Source of the DNA: JAAYEA01 sp012689325
Lineage (GTDB): Bacteria; Chloroflexota; Anaerolineae; JAAYEA01
Direction: 5' to 3'
DNA length: 64,000 bases
NCBI GenBank assembly: GCA_036841525.1
Contig: DAITVZ010000011.1
Coordinates: 1 to 64,000 of the forward strand
Shown here: positions 16,691 through 24,877 of the stretch, one piece after another
How positions within the stretch are numbered: the first letter of the stretch is position 1
How the letters are laid out: every line of letters begins with the position of its first letter
Program-made: the position numbers and the translations under genes
Notes under the pieces: model-generated
Told to the model about the DNA's origin: nothing
Database searches by the model: none
Seen by the model: the letters and a program-made list of their open reading frames with translations, nothing else

Positions 16691-17821
16691 CTAGAAGAGC
16701 CGCTCGCCGTTGGCGTACCGCGCCACGGCGTCCATGTCCAGCGTCAGGCCCAGGCCGGGCTTATCCGGGATCAGCAGCAGCCCCTCATCATCCAACTGCC
16801 AGCCGCCAGCGGCGATCTCGTCCACGTAGGGCGAGCCGGTGAGGTACTCCACCAAGTCCGTGTCCGGGAAGGCGGAGACCAGTTGCAGGTCGGCGGCCAC
16901 GCCCACCGCCGTGTTCCAGCCATGCGGCACAAAGCGCACGCCGTTCTCTTGCGCCATCCAGGCGATGCGCCGCTCCTCGCTTATCCCGCCGCACTTGGTC
17001 ACGTCCGGCTGGACGATGTCAAAAGCCCCCGCCTGCAGCCAGGGCTGGAAGGCCTGCCGCCGCGTCAGCACCTCGCCGCCCGAGATGGGCAGCGGGGCAT
17101 TGCGCCGCAGCATCACGTAATCGTCCAGGGCGTCGGGCTTGAGCGGCTCCTCGAACCAATAGATGTCGTAATCAGCCAGCATCTCGGCCGTGCGCAGCGC
17201 CCACTTGTAGCCGTTGCGCCAGTAGGCGTCGCTGCCGCCCGCATCCACCATGAGCAGCACCTCGTCGCCCACCACCTCGCGCGCCGCAGCCACGATGGCC
17301 TCATCCTTGTCGTCGCTCACCCGGCCAAAGGGCCCCCAGCCCATTTTGAAGGCGCGAAAGCCCTGGGCCTTGAGACGGAGCAGATACTCGGCCAGCGGCT
17401 CGGGCTCGTCCATCAGGATCGAGGCATAGGGCCGCGCCCGGTCGCGATAGCGCCCGCCCAGCAGCCGCCCCACCGGCTGCCCGGTGGCCTGCCCCAGGAT
17501 GTCCCACAGGGCGATGTCGATGCCGCTGATGGCGTGCTCGATGCTGCCGCCCCGGCCCAGCCAGAACATGTTCTGCCGCAGCTTTTCGCTCACCCGCTCC
17601 GGCTCCAGGGCGTTCTCGCCCCGGTACAGCGGCTCCAAGACCGCCAGCGCCGCCTTGACCAGGTTGTCGTTGGTAAAGACGCTGCCCAACCCGACCAGCC
17701 CCTCGTCCGTGAGCACGGCGATCAGGGTATGCACGCAGTCGTCGGGGCGCAGCTCGTTGGACCAGCCGCCCTCCGGCGTGGCGCTGCGCAGCCCCAGCGC
17801 CCGAATCTCGCGTATCTTCAT
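16691..17821 (-). CDS. mandelate racemase / muconate lactonizing enzyme-like dehydratase
   Basis: A 376-residue enolase-superfamily enzyme. The N-terminal capping domain (1-120) is followed by a barrel with KMGWG near 160, metal ligands in VDAGG, WFEEP and SGGEV (Asp, Glu, Glu), and a catalytic PHGWNT histidine near 300, the mandelate racemase subgroup pattern. Sugar acid dehydratases are the commonest role, which would fit the neighbouring sugar genes. AGGAGG lies 5 nt before ATG 17821; GTG 17827 is an unlikely alternative start because it overlaps that site. Second last in the operon. Confidence 0.85.
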   Translation of the reverse strand: MKIREIRALGLRSATPEGGWSNELRPDDCVHTLIAVLTDEGLVGLGSVFTNDNLVKAALAVLEPLYRGENALEPERVSEKLRQNMFWLGRGGSIEHAISGIDIALWDILGQATGQPVGRLLGGRYRDRARPYASILMDEPEPLAEYLLRLKAQGFRAFKMGWGPFGRVSDDKDEAIVAAAREVVGDEVLLMVDAGGSDAYWRNGYKWALRTAEMLADYDIYWFEEPLKPDALDDYVMLRRNAPLPISGGEVLTRRQAFQPWLQAGAFDIVQPDVTKCGGISEERRIAWMAQENGVRFVPHGWNTAVGVAADLQLVSAFPDTDLVEYLTGSPYVDEIAAGGWQLDDEGLLLIPDKPGLGLTLDMDAVARYANGERLF

Positions 17822-17830
17822 GGCCACCTC

Positions 17831-18889
17831 CTAAGCGTAATAGGTCGCATAGCGCTCCATGGCGTCCATGAGCGCGCGCACGTTCTCCAGGGGCACCCCC
17901 GGATACCAGCCGTGGATCATCATCAGCCCGCCCTCGCGGCTCCCCAGCATCTCGACCTCCTGCCGGATCAGGGCGTCGATCTGCCGCGGCGCGCCAAAGC
18001 GCACCACCTGCTGCCGGTCGATGTCCAGATCGATGCAGACCCGCCCCTTGAGCGTGGCCTGGATCCACTCCAGCCCGTTCACCAGGTCTTGCAGGTTCAT
18101 CACCTGCACCCCTGAATCCACCAGGTCGTCCACCAGCGCGCGGATGTCGCCATCCGAGTGCATGTGGATGATGCAGCCGGCCTCCTGCGCCGGGGCCATC
18201 AGCCGCCTATAAACCGGCTTGATATGCCTGCGAAACTGGGCCGGGGAGAGCATCGGGCCGTGCTGCATGCCCAGGTCCTCCGCATAGCCCATCCACTCCA
18301 CGCCCAGCGCCAGGTAGCGCCGCACGATCTCGGCGTTGAACGCCTCCAGCATCCCCAGCAGCGTGTGCAGGCGCGAGTCGTCGTCGGCCATGTCATAGAT
18401 CACGTCGGAGTAGCCGCGGATGTCCGTCAGGGCGAGAAAGGTGTGCCCATGGCGAAGTGAGCCGCCGGCGAGCCGCCCCTCCGCCTTGGCCCTGGCCAGG
18501 TTCGCCGCGGCCTTGTCCCAGTCCACCGTCCCCCACCCGGCATAGATCGCCGGGTCCGGCGGGGTGTAGCCGTCCAACGCGGCCCAATCGGCCAGCGGAT
18601 GGCCCACCGCCGCGCCGTGCAGCCCGTCGTCGGCCGTCTCCCAGACGCAGCCCCAGGGGTCGGTGTAGGGCGCGCCCGCGCGCTGCCAGGGCTCGAGCGC
18701 CGGCGTATAGGGCAGCTCGGGCGGCTCATAGCCGGGAAAGAGCAGCGGGTGGCTCGCCATCAACTCCACGATCGCCGCTTGCGGGTAATGATGCCAGCAG
18801 GCGGCGTTCATGTGAAAGGTCATCGGGATGTGGTCGGGGCGCTCGAAGCGTACCGCTCGCAAGACGTTCTCGCGCTGGGAGAATGCCAT
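17831..18889 (-). CDS. URO-D superfamily protein
   Basis: A 352-residue member of the uroporphyrinogen decarboxylase superfamily. The N-terminal pattern MAFSQRENVLRAVRFERPDHIP is typical of the MtaA/CmuA-like branch; near residue 240 the zinc motif position reads HMHSDGD, HxH in place of HxC. It probably binds and transforms a small molecule, but no corrinoid protein gene is near. ATG 18889 shares its first base with the stop of the preceding gene (TGATG), implying translational coupling. The longer in-frame ORF to 19003 overlaps the upstream gene and is not used. Confidence 0.8.
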   Translation of the reverse strand: MAFSQRENVLRAVRFERPDHIPMTFHMNAACWHHYPQAAIVELMASHPLLFPGYEPPELPYTPALEPWQRAGAPYTDPWGCVWETADDGLHGAAVGHPLADWAALDGYTPPDPAIYAGWGTVDWDKAAANLARAKAEGRLAGGSLRHGHTFLALTDIRGYSDVIYDMADDDSRLHTLLGMLEAFNAEIVRRYLALGVEWMGYAEDLGMQHGPMLSPAQFRRHIKPVYRRLMAPAQEAGCIIHMHSDGDIRALVDDLVDSGVQVMNLQDLVNGLEWIQATLKGRVCIDLDIDRQQVVRFGAPRQIDALIRQEVEMLGSREGGLMMIHGWYPGVPLENVRALMDAMERYATYYA

Positions 18890-19446
18890 CAGCTCCACTC
18901 CCGGCGGACCCTGCGGTCCGGCGGCACATTGGCCTTCACCAGCCCGACGAACGCCTGCCAATCGTCGTCGTCGGCAAACAGGCTGCGGGGAAACATGGTC
19001 CACAGATTCTTTTGGGCATAGAGGAGGACAACGGAATCCGAGATTCGGGCGCGCTCATAGAGCTGCCACTTGTAGTCGACGGCATAGTCCGCGCCGGCAA
19101 TCGCCAGGCCATCCTCGGATGCGGTACCCGTCAGCTCATCACCAAATCCCAGTCGCTTCCAGACACGCTTGGCCGCGAGAAATGGCATGAGGTATGGATA
19201 CAGCACGGCATAGAACAGCAGCACCGAGTAGCTCCCCAGGAAAAGGATTAGGTCGCGCCAGCCAGAGGCGCCACTTTCGGGCAGGCCGAAGGTATCGGCC
19301 ACGATCGCAGAACTCGCCAGGAGGGCAGTTCCACCCAGGGCCAACGCGACGCGGAAAGCTGTGATGAGCACGGAGGCCTTGCCTGACAACGACAGCGCAC
19401 GCCGTACATCCTGAACAGTGATGGTGCCCCCAAACTGGATGGTCAT
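18889..19446 (-). CDS. YcxB-like membrane protein
   Basis: A 185-residue protein with an N-terminal beta-strand stretch, two membrane helices (about residues 28-48 and 60-85) and a C-terminal soluble domain containing YAVDYKWQLYERA and an acidic DDDDW segment. The layout matches proteins with a YcxB-like C-terminal domain, often of unknown function. ATG 19446 with a GAGGGG site is preferred over the longer frame to 19482. It lies between the alcohol dehydrogenase and the URO-D-like gene and is coupled to the latter by a 1-nt overlap. Confidence 0.65.
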   Translation of the reverse strand: MTIQFGGTITVQDVRRALSLSGKASVLITAFRVALALGGTALLASSAIVADTFGLPESGASGWRDLILFLGSYSVLLFYAVLYPYLMPFLAAKRVWKRLGFGDELTGTASEDGLAIAGADYAVDYKWQLYERARISDSVVLLYAQKNLWTMFPRSLFADDDDWQAFVGLVKANVPPDRRVRREWS

Positions 19447-19486
19447 CCCCTCATGTCCCCTTCCCGCGCACCGGGCGCTCACCCGC

Positions 19487-20515
19487 TCAGGTTTTGCTCA
19501 CCTGCACCAGCACCTTCATCACGTCGGCGCCGCCCTTGCGCGCCGTCTCAAAGGCTGCCGCCGCCTGCTCCAGCGGGTAACGGTGCGAGACCAGCGGCGC
19601 CGTCAGGATGCGCCCGGCGGCGATCAGCCGCACCGCCTCGGTAAAGTCGTCGCGGGTGTACATCAGCGTGCCGATCAGCTCCAGCTCGTGGTCCTGCACC
19701 AGCGCCATGTCCACCAGCGTCTTTTTGCCAAAGACGCCGCCCACGACGATGACCGAGCCCTTGCGCGCCACCTCGATGGCGCTGGCGATGGTGGACTCGA
19801 TCCCCACGCACTCGTAGATGATATCGGCGCCATCCGCGCCGTAGGCATCCAGGATGTACTCTTCCAGCTTGCGGTCAGCCACATTGGCCAGGTGATCGGC
19901 GCCCAGGTCCGCGGCCAGCTCCAGCCGCTGGGGCACCACGTCCGTCTGCATGATCTCTGCCGCGCCGTGAGCGCGAGCGACCTGCATGACCATCAGCCCG
20001 ATGGTCCCCGCGCCCATCACCACGACCTTTTTGCCGCCGACGGGCCCGCCGCGCCGCACCAGGTGCACGGCCACCGCCGCAGGCTCCACCAGCGCCCCCG
20101 CCTCAAAGCTCATCTCGTCCGGCAGAGGAATCACCTTATCCACGGGGATCGACAGGTACTCGGCCATGGATCCGGGCGCCTGGCAGCCCACCACCCGCAG
20201 GTTCATGCAGATGTTGTAGCGGCCGCGGCGGCAGTTGTAGCAGGTGCCGCAGACCAGCGAGGGCTCCATGGTCACCTTCTGTCCCATCTCCCAGTCCGTC
20301 ACGCCCTCGCCCACCTCGGTGATGGTCCCGGAAAACTCGTGGCCGGGGACCACCGGGCACGAAATGAAGGGATGCTCGCCCAGATAGGCGTGCACGTCCG
20401 AGCCGCACACGCCGGACATGGACACTTTGACCAGCACCTGCCCCGGCCCCGCGCTCGGGCGCGCCACCTCGCTCACCACGATCTTGCCGGGCTGCACCAT
20501 CTCTGCCTGCTTCAT
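19487..20515 (-). CDS. zinc-dependent medium-chain alcohol dehydrogenase
   Basis: A 342-residue MDR-family dehydrogenase. The catalytic zinc site is CGSDVH (Cys about 37) and GHEFSG (His/Glu about 60), the structural zinc site is CGTCYNCRRGRYNIC (about 90-104), and the Rossmann motif GAGTIG lies near 170. Sorbitol, threonine and galactitol dehydrogenases share this plan, so polyol or sugar oxidation is likely. The ATG is 3 nt after the GH116 stop, with GGGGAG before it, so the two are tightly co-expressed; it may oxidise the sugar released by the glycosidase. Confidence 0.88.
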   Translation of the reverse strand: MKQAEMVQPGKIVVSEVARPSAGPGQVLVKVSMSGVCGSDVHAYLGEHPFISCPVVPGHEFSGTITEVGEGVTDWEMGQKVTMEPSLVCGTCYNCRRGRYNICMNLRVVGCQAPGSMAEYLSIPVDKVIPLPDEMSFEAGALVEPAAVAVHLVRRGGPVGGKKVVVMGAGTIGLMVMQVARAHGAAEIMQTDVVPQRLELAADLGADHLANVADRKLEEYILDAYGADGADIIYECVGIESTIASAIEVARKGSVIVVGGVFGKKTLVDMALVQDHELELIGTLMYTRDDFTEAVRLIAAGRILTAPLVSHRYPLEQAAAAFETARKGGADVMKVLVQVSKT

Positions 20516-20518
20516 GGA

Positions 20519-23155
20519 TCATCTCCCTCGGGGATTCTCGGCTTCCAGCCGCACATACAACTCGGCGCCCTCTTCCAGCCTGAGCGCCTTCTCGAACTGC
20601 ACCGACACGCCTGCCGGGGTCGCCTGCACCTTGGCCTTGATGCGCTTGCCGTTCAGCTCCACCCTGGCCTTCCCCGCGTCTTCCATCGCGCCCAGCTTGA
20701 GCGTCTTGAGCTCCAGTTGCCCGGCGGCCACTGCCAGAGTGGCCTTGGCCCGCTTCTTGCTCACCGACTGGTGGTACATCCCCCAGCCCGTGCCGACCGA
20801 CCAGAAGGTGCGAAAGTCTTCCTCGTTCAGCCGCGGCGCAAAGCCGATGGACCGGTGTGGCACATCGTAGGAAAAGCCTGCCAGCGCCGTCAGCACCGAC
20901 CAGGCAGCCATGGAACGGGCGTAGTGGCTGCCGCATTCGAACTCGTTCCAGGGGTTGCGCTTGACCCCGTCGTGGCGCTCCCGCACGCCCCGCACGATGC
21001 ACAACCCTTCGTCCACCAGCCCCTCGTAGATCATGTGGCTGGCCACCTGATACTCGATACCGCACCAGACCTCGTCCGAATAGGGGAAGGGGAAGGCCGG
21101 TCGATCGCCGTTGGGCCAGGTGCACAAGAGCAGCCCCTTGTCGTCGTTCAGGGCATAGATCCGCTGGCAGCAGGCGTGGTTGCGAAAATCGGTGCGCCAG
21201 TTGTGCTTGTAGATCGCCTCCAGCGCCTTGCGCACGTGCCGCGGGTTCAGCAGGTCGCCGAGGCCGGCCACGCGCGCGAACCACTGACCGATCACCTGAT
21301 CCGCCAGGCAGCCTTGGCCGTACTGATAGCGCGGCGCTTGCCCCGGGTCATAGCGCTGCACATAGTACTCGCCGTTGAACAGCTCCTTCTCCATCTTTTT
21401 CCGGCCGGAGGCATAGACGACATGGTACTCTTCGGCCACGTCCTCCTCGCCGAGGTAGCGAGCCATCTCTTCCGCGGCGCGCAAGGCGCCCAGGTACCAG
21501 GTGCCCATCATGGTGTTGGGGCCGTGGAACTCGATGTCGTACGTGTTGTGTTGAATGCCCTCCATGACCCCATCACGGTCTCTATCCCATTCCGTCCAGG
21601 CGTATTCCAGGGCATTGCGTACCCGCGGCCAGAGCCCGCGCAGCCAGCCGTCGTCGCCGCTCAGCTTCCAGTCTCGATAGGTCTTGAGGATGCCTCCCAT
21701 CTGCCCGTCCGCCGCGGCGTGGAAAGCCTTCGGTTCCGTCCCCAGCGGCAGTTGCAGCCGAAAGCCCATCCAGCCATCCTCCCGCTGGTTGTACCGATAG
21801 TCGGCCTCCCGCATGGAGCGCTCCAGCGAGGGAAACAAGAAGGGCAGCGCCTGCGCATAGTTCCAGACGTGGGTGCAAGACCCCTCGCAGCAGCCGCGTT
21901 CCGCGCAGGTGCCCTCGAACCCATAAAAGGTCCCATCCTCCAGGCGAAGGCACGTGGGGCTCTTGAGGATAGACATCTGGCTGGAAACGGCGTCCAGCAC
22001 ATACCAGGGCAGCGTGCTGTCAAAGAGCGCGTCGCGAAAGGCTTTCGTCCCGCTGTAGAGCTCGTTCTCCCGCGCGGCCACATCCTTGGCCACGTCCCAG
22101 GCATCGCTCCAGAGGCTGGCGTAATAGTTCTTCCAGGTAGGCGCGGCGTCCGCGGCGTCCGGCGTTCCCGGGCCGGCCGAGCTCTGGCCCCAATACTTGT
22201 GGTACGTGGGGAAATGCCAGGTGACATACACGGGCAGCACGGCCCACTCTCCTGGCCCCAACGTCGCCCGCAGGGCCAGCGCGCCGGTGTCACGGGCGCC
22301 AGGGCCGGACGGCTCGTCGTACGCGCGCGGAGAGAGGGAGCCCGTGGCGGAAAACTCGTCCCAATACCGTTGCAGCGCATCGAACCAGCCCGTGCGCTCC
22401 CAGCAGGCCTGCACCGCCACGTCGGGCCAGGAAGTCGCCAGGGCCATGGACCCGTAGCGCCAGTCCTCGGGCCCGACCCCAGCGGTGGTCATCAGGATGC
22501 CGCGCGCGTCCCCTTCCTCCATGGTGCGGTTCACCGTCTGGCCCACCCCGTCGCGCAGGAAAGGCCCTATGCCTTCATAGCCCGCCGCATTCATGAGGCT
22601 GGCTGCTAGAGCGATCTTGACCGGACGTTTGCCGGGGTTATAGACGAGAAAGCGGAACACGGCCGCCGGGATGCTGGAATCGTCGGCCTGGAGCGGGATA
22701 AACGGGTTGAAGGCCTCGAAGGAGACCTCCACCGGCATCTCCTTGTCCTCGAAGGCCATGTAGGCGATGGGGTACTCGCCGCGCAGCACGGACTCGGACA
22801 TGTGCGGCAGCCCGATCCCCCGACCGCCCAGCAGTCCGTCGCCGAAGCGCCCGTGGTGTGGGTTGGTCGTGCCCGTGAACGAGGGCAGGGCTGGCCCCTG
22901 CAAGACCTTGGTCACCGCCTGCCCATCCTTCTCCTCCGCCCTCAGCATGAAAAAGCTGTTCGGCAAGTAGGAGCCCTTGTTGGGCCGGTTAAAGATCTCC
23001 CAATCCACCAGCTCGCCCGTGCCGGATAGCGACACGCAGCCGGTGCCGATGCCGCCGATGGGAAACGCCACCTCACGAGCCGAGTCGCCGCTATAGCGCC
23101 GCTGGCTCCCCAGCTCGCGCAACGATTTCTTGGAATAGCCCACCAACCTGGCCAT
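20519..23155 (-). CDS. GH116-family glycosidase (GBA2-like)
   Basis: An 878-residue protein matching glycoside hydrolase family 116 (bile-acid beta-glucosidase/GBA2-like). It has the N-terminal beta domain with FPIGGIGTGCVSLSG (residues about 31-45) and a large alpha-barrel catalytic domain. Motifs include CTHVWNYAQA near 425, close to the expected nucleophile region, and SDEVWCGIEYQ near 695. Retaining beta-glucosidase, xylosidase or N-acetylglucosaminidase activity is known in the family. No signal peptide is seen, so it probably acts inside the cell on imported glycosides. First gene of a six-gene minus operon with promoter at 23265. Confidence 0.85.
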   Translation of the reverse strand: MARLVGYSKKSLRELGSQRRYSGDSAREVAFPIGGIGTGCVSLSGTGELVDWEIFNRPNKGSYLPNSFFMLRAEEKDGQAVTKVLQGPALPSFTGTTNPHHGRFGDGLLGGRGIGLPHMSESVLRGEYPIAYMAFEDKEMPVEVSFEAFNPFIPLQADDSSIPAAVFRFLVYNPGKRPVKIALAASLMNAAGYEGIGPFLRDGVGQTVNRTMEEGDARGILMTTAGVGPEDWRYGSMALATSWPDVAVQACWERTGWFDALQRYWDEFSATGSLSPRAYDEPSGPGARDTGALALRATLGPGEWAVLPVYVTWHFPTYHKYWGQSSAGPGTPDAADAAPTWKNYYASLWSDAWDVAKDVAARENELYSGTKAFRDALFDSTLPWYVLDAVSSQMSILKSPTCLRLEDGTFYGFEGTCAERGCCEGSCTHVWNYAQALPFLFPSLERSMREADYRYNQREDGWMGFRLQLPLGTEPKAFHAAADGQMGGILKTYRDWKLSGDDGWLRGLWPRVRNALEYAWTEWDRDRDGVMEGIQHNTYDIEFHGPNTMMGTWYLGALRAAEEMARYLGEEDVAEEYHVVYASGRKKMEKELFNGEYYVQRYDPGQAPRYQYGQGCLADQVIGQWFARVAGLGDLLNPRHVRKALEAIYKHNWRTDFRNHACCQRIYALNDDKGLLLCTWPNGDRPAFPFPYSDEVWCGIEYQVASHMIYEGLVDEGLCIVRGVRERHDGVKRNPWNEFECGSHYARSMAAWSVLTALAGFSYDVPHRSIGFAPRLNEEDFRTFWSVGTGWGMYHQSVSKKRAKATLAVAAGQLELKTLKLGAMEDAGKARVELNGKRIKAKVQATPAGVSVQFEKALRLEEGAELYVRLEAENPRGR

Positions 23156-23236
23156 CGCACCGTCTCCTTCCGCACATGGCGTCCGCGCGCCCGGCGCAAC
23201 CCGGACAGCCCATCGCTATCGCTACGTCCCGGGAGC

Positions 23237-23265
23237 ATTCTACATGGAAAGCCCCCAGATGCCAA
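23237..23265 (-). promoter_or_regulatory. promoter of the GH116 operon
   Basis: Minus strand TTGGCA (23265-23260), 17-nt spacer, TAGAAT (23242-23237). It is back to back with the aminotransferase promoter; only 14 nt separate the -35 boxes. Confidence 0.6.
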
Positions 23266-23279
23266 GCTCGGACCCAGGA

Positions 23280-23307
23280 TTGACAAGCCGGGGAAAAGAG
23301 GTAGAAT
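23280..23307 (+). promoter_or_regulatory. promoter of the aminotransferase gene
   Basis: TTGACA (23280-23285), 16-nt spacer, TAGAAT (23302-23307). Confidence 0.65.
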
Positions 23308-23374
23308 CTGGAAGATTGGATTGCAGCCCCGGCCTTGGCGCCGCGGGCTCGAAAGGGAGGATGGACGACCTAGC

Positions 23375-24769
23375 ATGGCGAATCGCGACCACACCCGGCT
23401 CATCCACGAGCTGACGGACGAATACACCCGGCGCTTTCCGCGCTCGGCCACGCTGCACAATGAGGCCGAGTTGCGCATGATCGATGGCGGGAACCACCTG
23501 GTCCGCCTGATGGAACCCTTCCCCTTCCGCCTGGGCCAGTCCCACGGCGCCTATGTCTGCGATGTCGATGATCACAAGATCCTCGACTACTGGCAAGGGC
23601 ACATGGCCAATATCCTGGGCCATAACCCGCCGCAGATCACCCAACCTCTGGCCGAGGCTCTGCAAGACGGCTGGGGCCTGCAGTCCGGCTTTGCCGACGA
23701 GCTGCAGATCGAGGTAGCTCGCCTGATCGCCGAGCGCACCGGCGCCGAGCGCGTCCGCTTCACCACCAGCGGCACCCTCTGCACCATGTACGCCATCATG
23801 CTCTGCCGGTCCTTCACTGGCCGCTCCGAGGTTCTCAAGATCGGCGGCGGCTGGCATGGCGCCCAGCCCTGGGCGCTCAAAGGCATCTCGGTCAAGCAGG
23901 GCTCCTATGACCACATCGAATCCGAAGGGCTGCCCGCGCACATTGACAGCGAGACGCTGGTCACGCGCTACAACGATGTTCAGGCACTGGAGGACGTCTT
24001 TGCCAAGCACGGCGACCGCATCGCCTGCTTTATCATGGAGCCGTGGATGGGCTCGGGCGGCTCCATGCCCGCGACGCCGGAGTACATGCGCGCCGCGCGC
24101 GACCTCACGCGCAAATACGGGGCCATGCTCATCCTGGACGAGGTCATCGCCGGCTTTCGCTTCCGCGCCGGAAACCTCGGCGCCATGTACGGCGTGCAGC
24201 CCGACCTGACCACCATGGCCAAGATCATCGGCGGCGGGATGCCCGTGGCCGCCGTGGCCGGCCGCGCCGACATCCTGGCGCTCTGCGGACGCAAGAATGG
24301 CGAGGGTCGCCGGGTCCGCTTCGACGGCGGGACCTATTCCGCGCACCCGCTCTCCCTGCTGGCCAGCAAGCTGATGATCGAGTATCTCGTTGCCCACGAG
24401 GACGAGGTCTATCCCCGGATCGCGGCCATGGGCGAGCGGTTGCGCAAGGGGATCGAGAAGGTCTTTGCCGATCGCGGCATCCTGGCTTGCTGCACCGGCC
24501 ACCCCAACTCGGCCGTGCCGGGCAGCTCGCTCGCGTCGGTGCACTTTCCAGCCACCAACGACCTAAAGCTCTCCTGCCCGGACCAGGTCGGCAACCCCGC
24601 CCTGTCCGATATCACCCTCCGCGAGACGGTGATGAAGCTGGGGCTGCTGGTCCAGGATGTCAACGTCTCTCACGGCATCGGCGCGGTCTCGATGGCCCAC
24701 AGCGACGCCGATATCGCCCGGACGCTGGAAGCCGTCGACCACGTCGCCAAGCGCATCGCTTCCGAGTGA
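23375..24769 (+). CDS. class III aminotransferase (glutamate-1-semialdehyde mutase-like)
   Basis: A 464-residue PLP enzyme of aminotransferase class III. Visible are TSGTLCTMYA (phosphate-binding, near 130), LDEVIAGFR (the Asp that contacts the PLP ring, near 255) and MAKIIGGGMP with the Schiff-base lysine near 285. The closest type is glutamate-1-semialdehyde 2,1-aminomutase-like, but there are no tetrapyrrole genes nearby, so a sugar or amino-acid transamination is equally possible. The start is uncertain: GGGAGG is 14 nt before ATG 23375, an out-of-frame ATG at 23361 opens a 17-codon ORF, and TTG 23321 is in frame. Confidence 0.82.
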   Translation: MANRDHTRLIHELTDEYTRRFPRSATLHNEAELRMIDGGNHLVRLMEPFPFRLGQSHGAYVCDVDDHKILDYWQGHMANILGHNPPQITQPLAEALQDGWGLQSGFADELQIEVARLIAERTGAERVRFTTSGTLCTMYAIMLCRSFTGRSEVLKIGGGWHGAQPWALKGISVKQGSYDHIESEGLPAHIDSETLVTRYNDVQALEDVFAKHGDRIACFIMEPWMGSGGSMPATPEYMRAARDLTRKYGAMLILDEVIAGFRFRAGNLGAMYGVQPDLTTMAKIIGGGMPVAAVAGRADILALCGRKNGEGRRVRFDGGTYSAHPLSLLASKLMIEYLVAHEDEVYPRIAAMGERLRKGIEKVFADRGILACCTGHPNSAVPGSSLASVHFPATNDLKLSCPDQVGNPALSDITLRETVMKLGLLVQDVNVSHGIGAVSMAHSDADIARTLEAVDHVAKRIASE

Positions 24770-24779
24770 TCGTTCTCTG

Positions 24780-24808
24780 GGGCCCCAAGCGCGCGTCGCT
24801 TGGGGCCC
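24780..24808 (+). terminator. hairpin terminator after the aminotransferase
   Basis: Perfect 12-bp stem (24780-24791 with 24797-24808), 5-nt loop, starting 10 nt after the stop; no T-tract. Confidence 0.65.
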
Positions 24809-24877
24809 TCCCGATGATCTGTGCATCAGCCTAACCTAGATCGCCGCACGAACCATCCCTGAGGAGCCGAATCGTCC

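Noticed and set aside
19418..22609. Plus-strand ORF of 1063 codons opposite the GH116 and alcohol dehydrogenase genes
   Set aside because: It is an antisense shadow caused by G/C-biased third positions, with no ribosome site or family motifs, while the minus-strand genes have clear motifs.
23361..23414. 17-codon leader ORF overlapping the aminotransferase start
   Set aside because: The ribosome site directly abuts its ATG with no spacing, so translation is doubtful.
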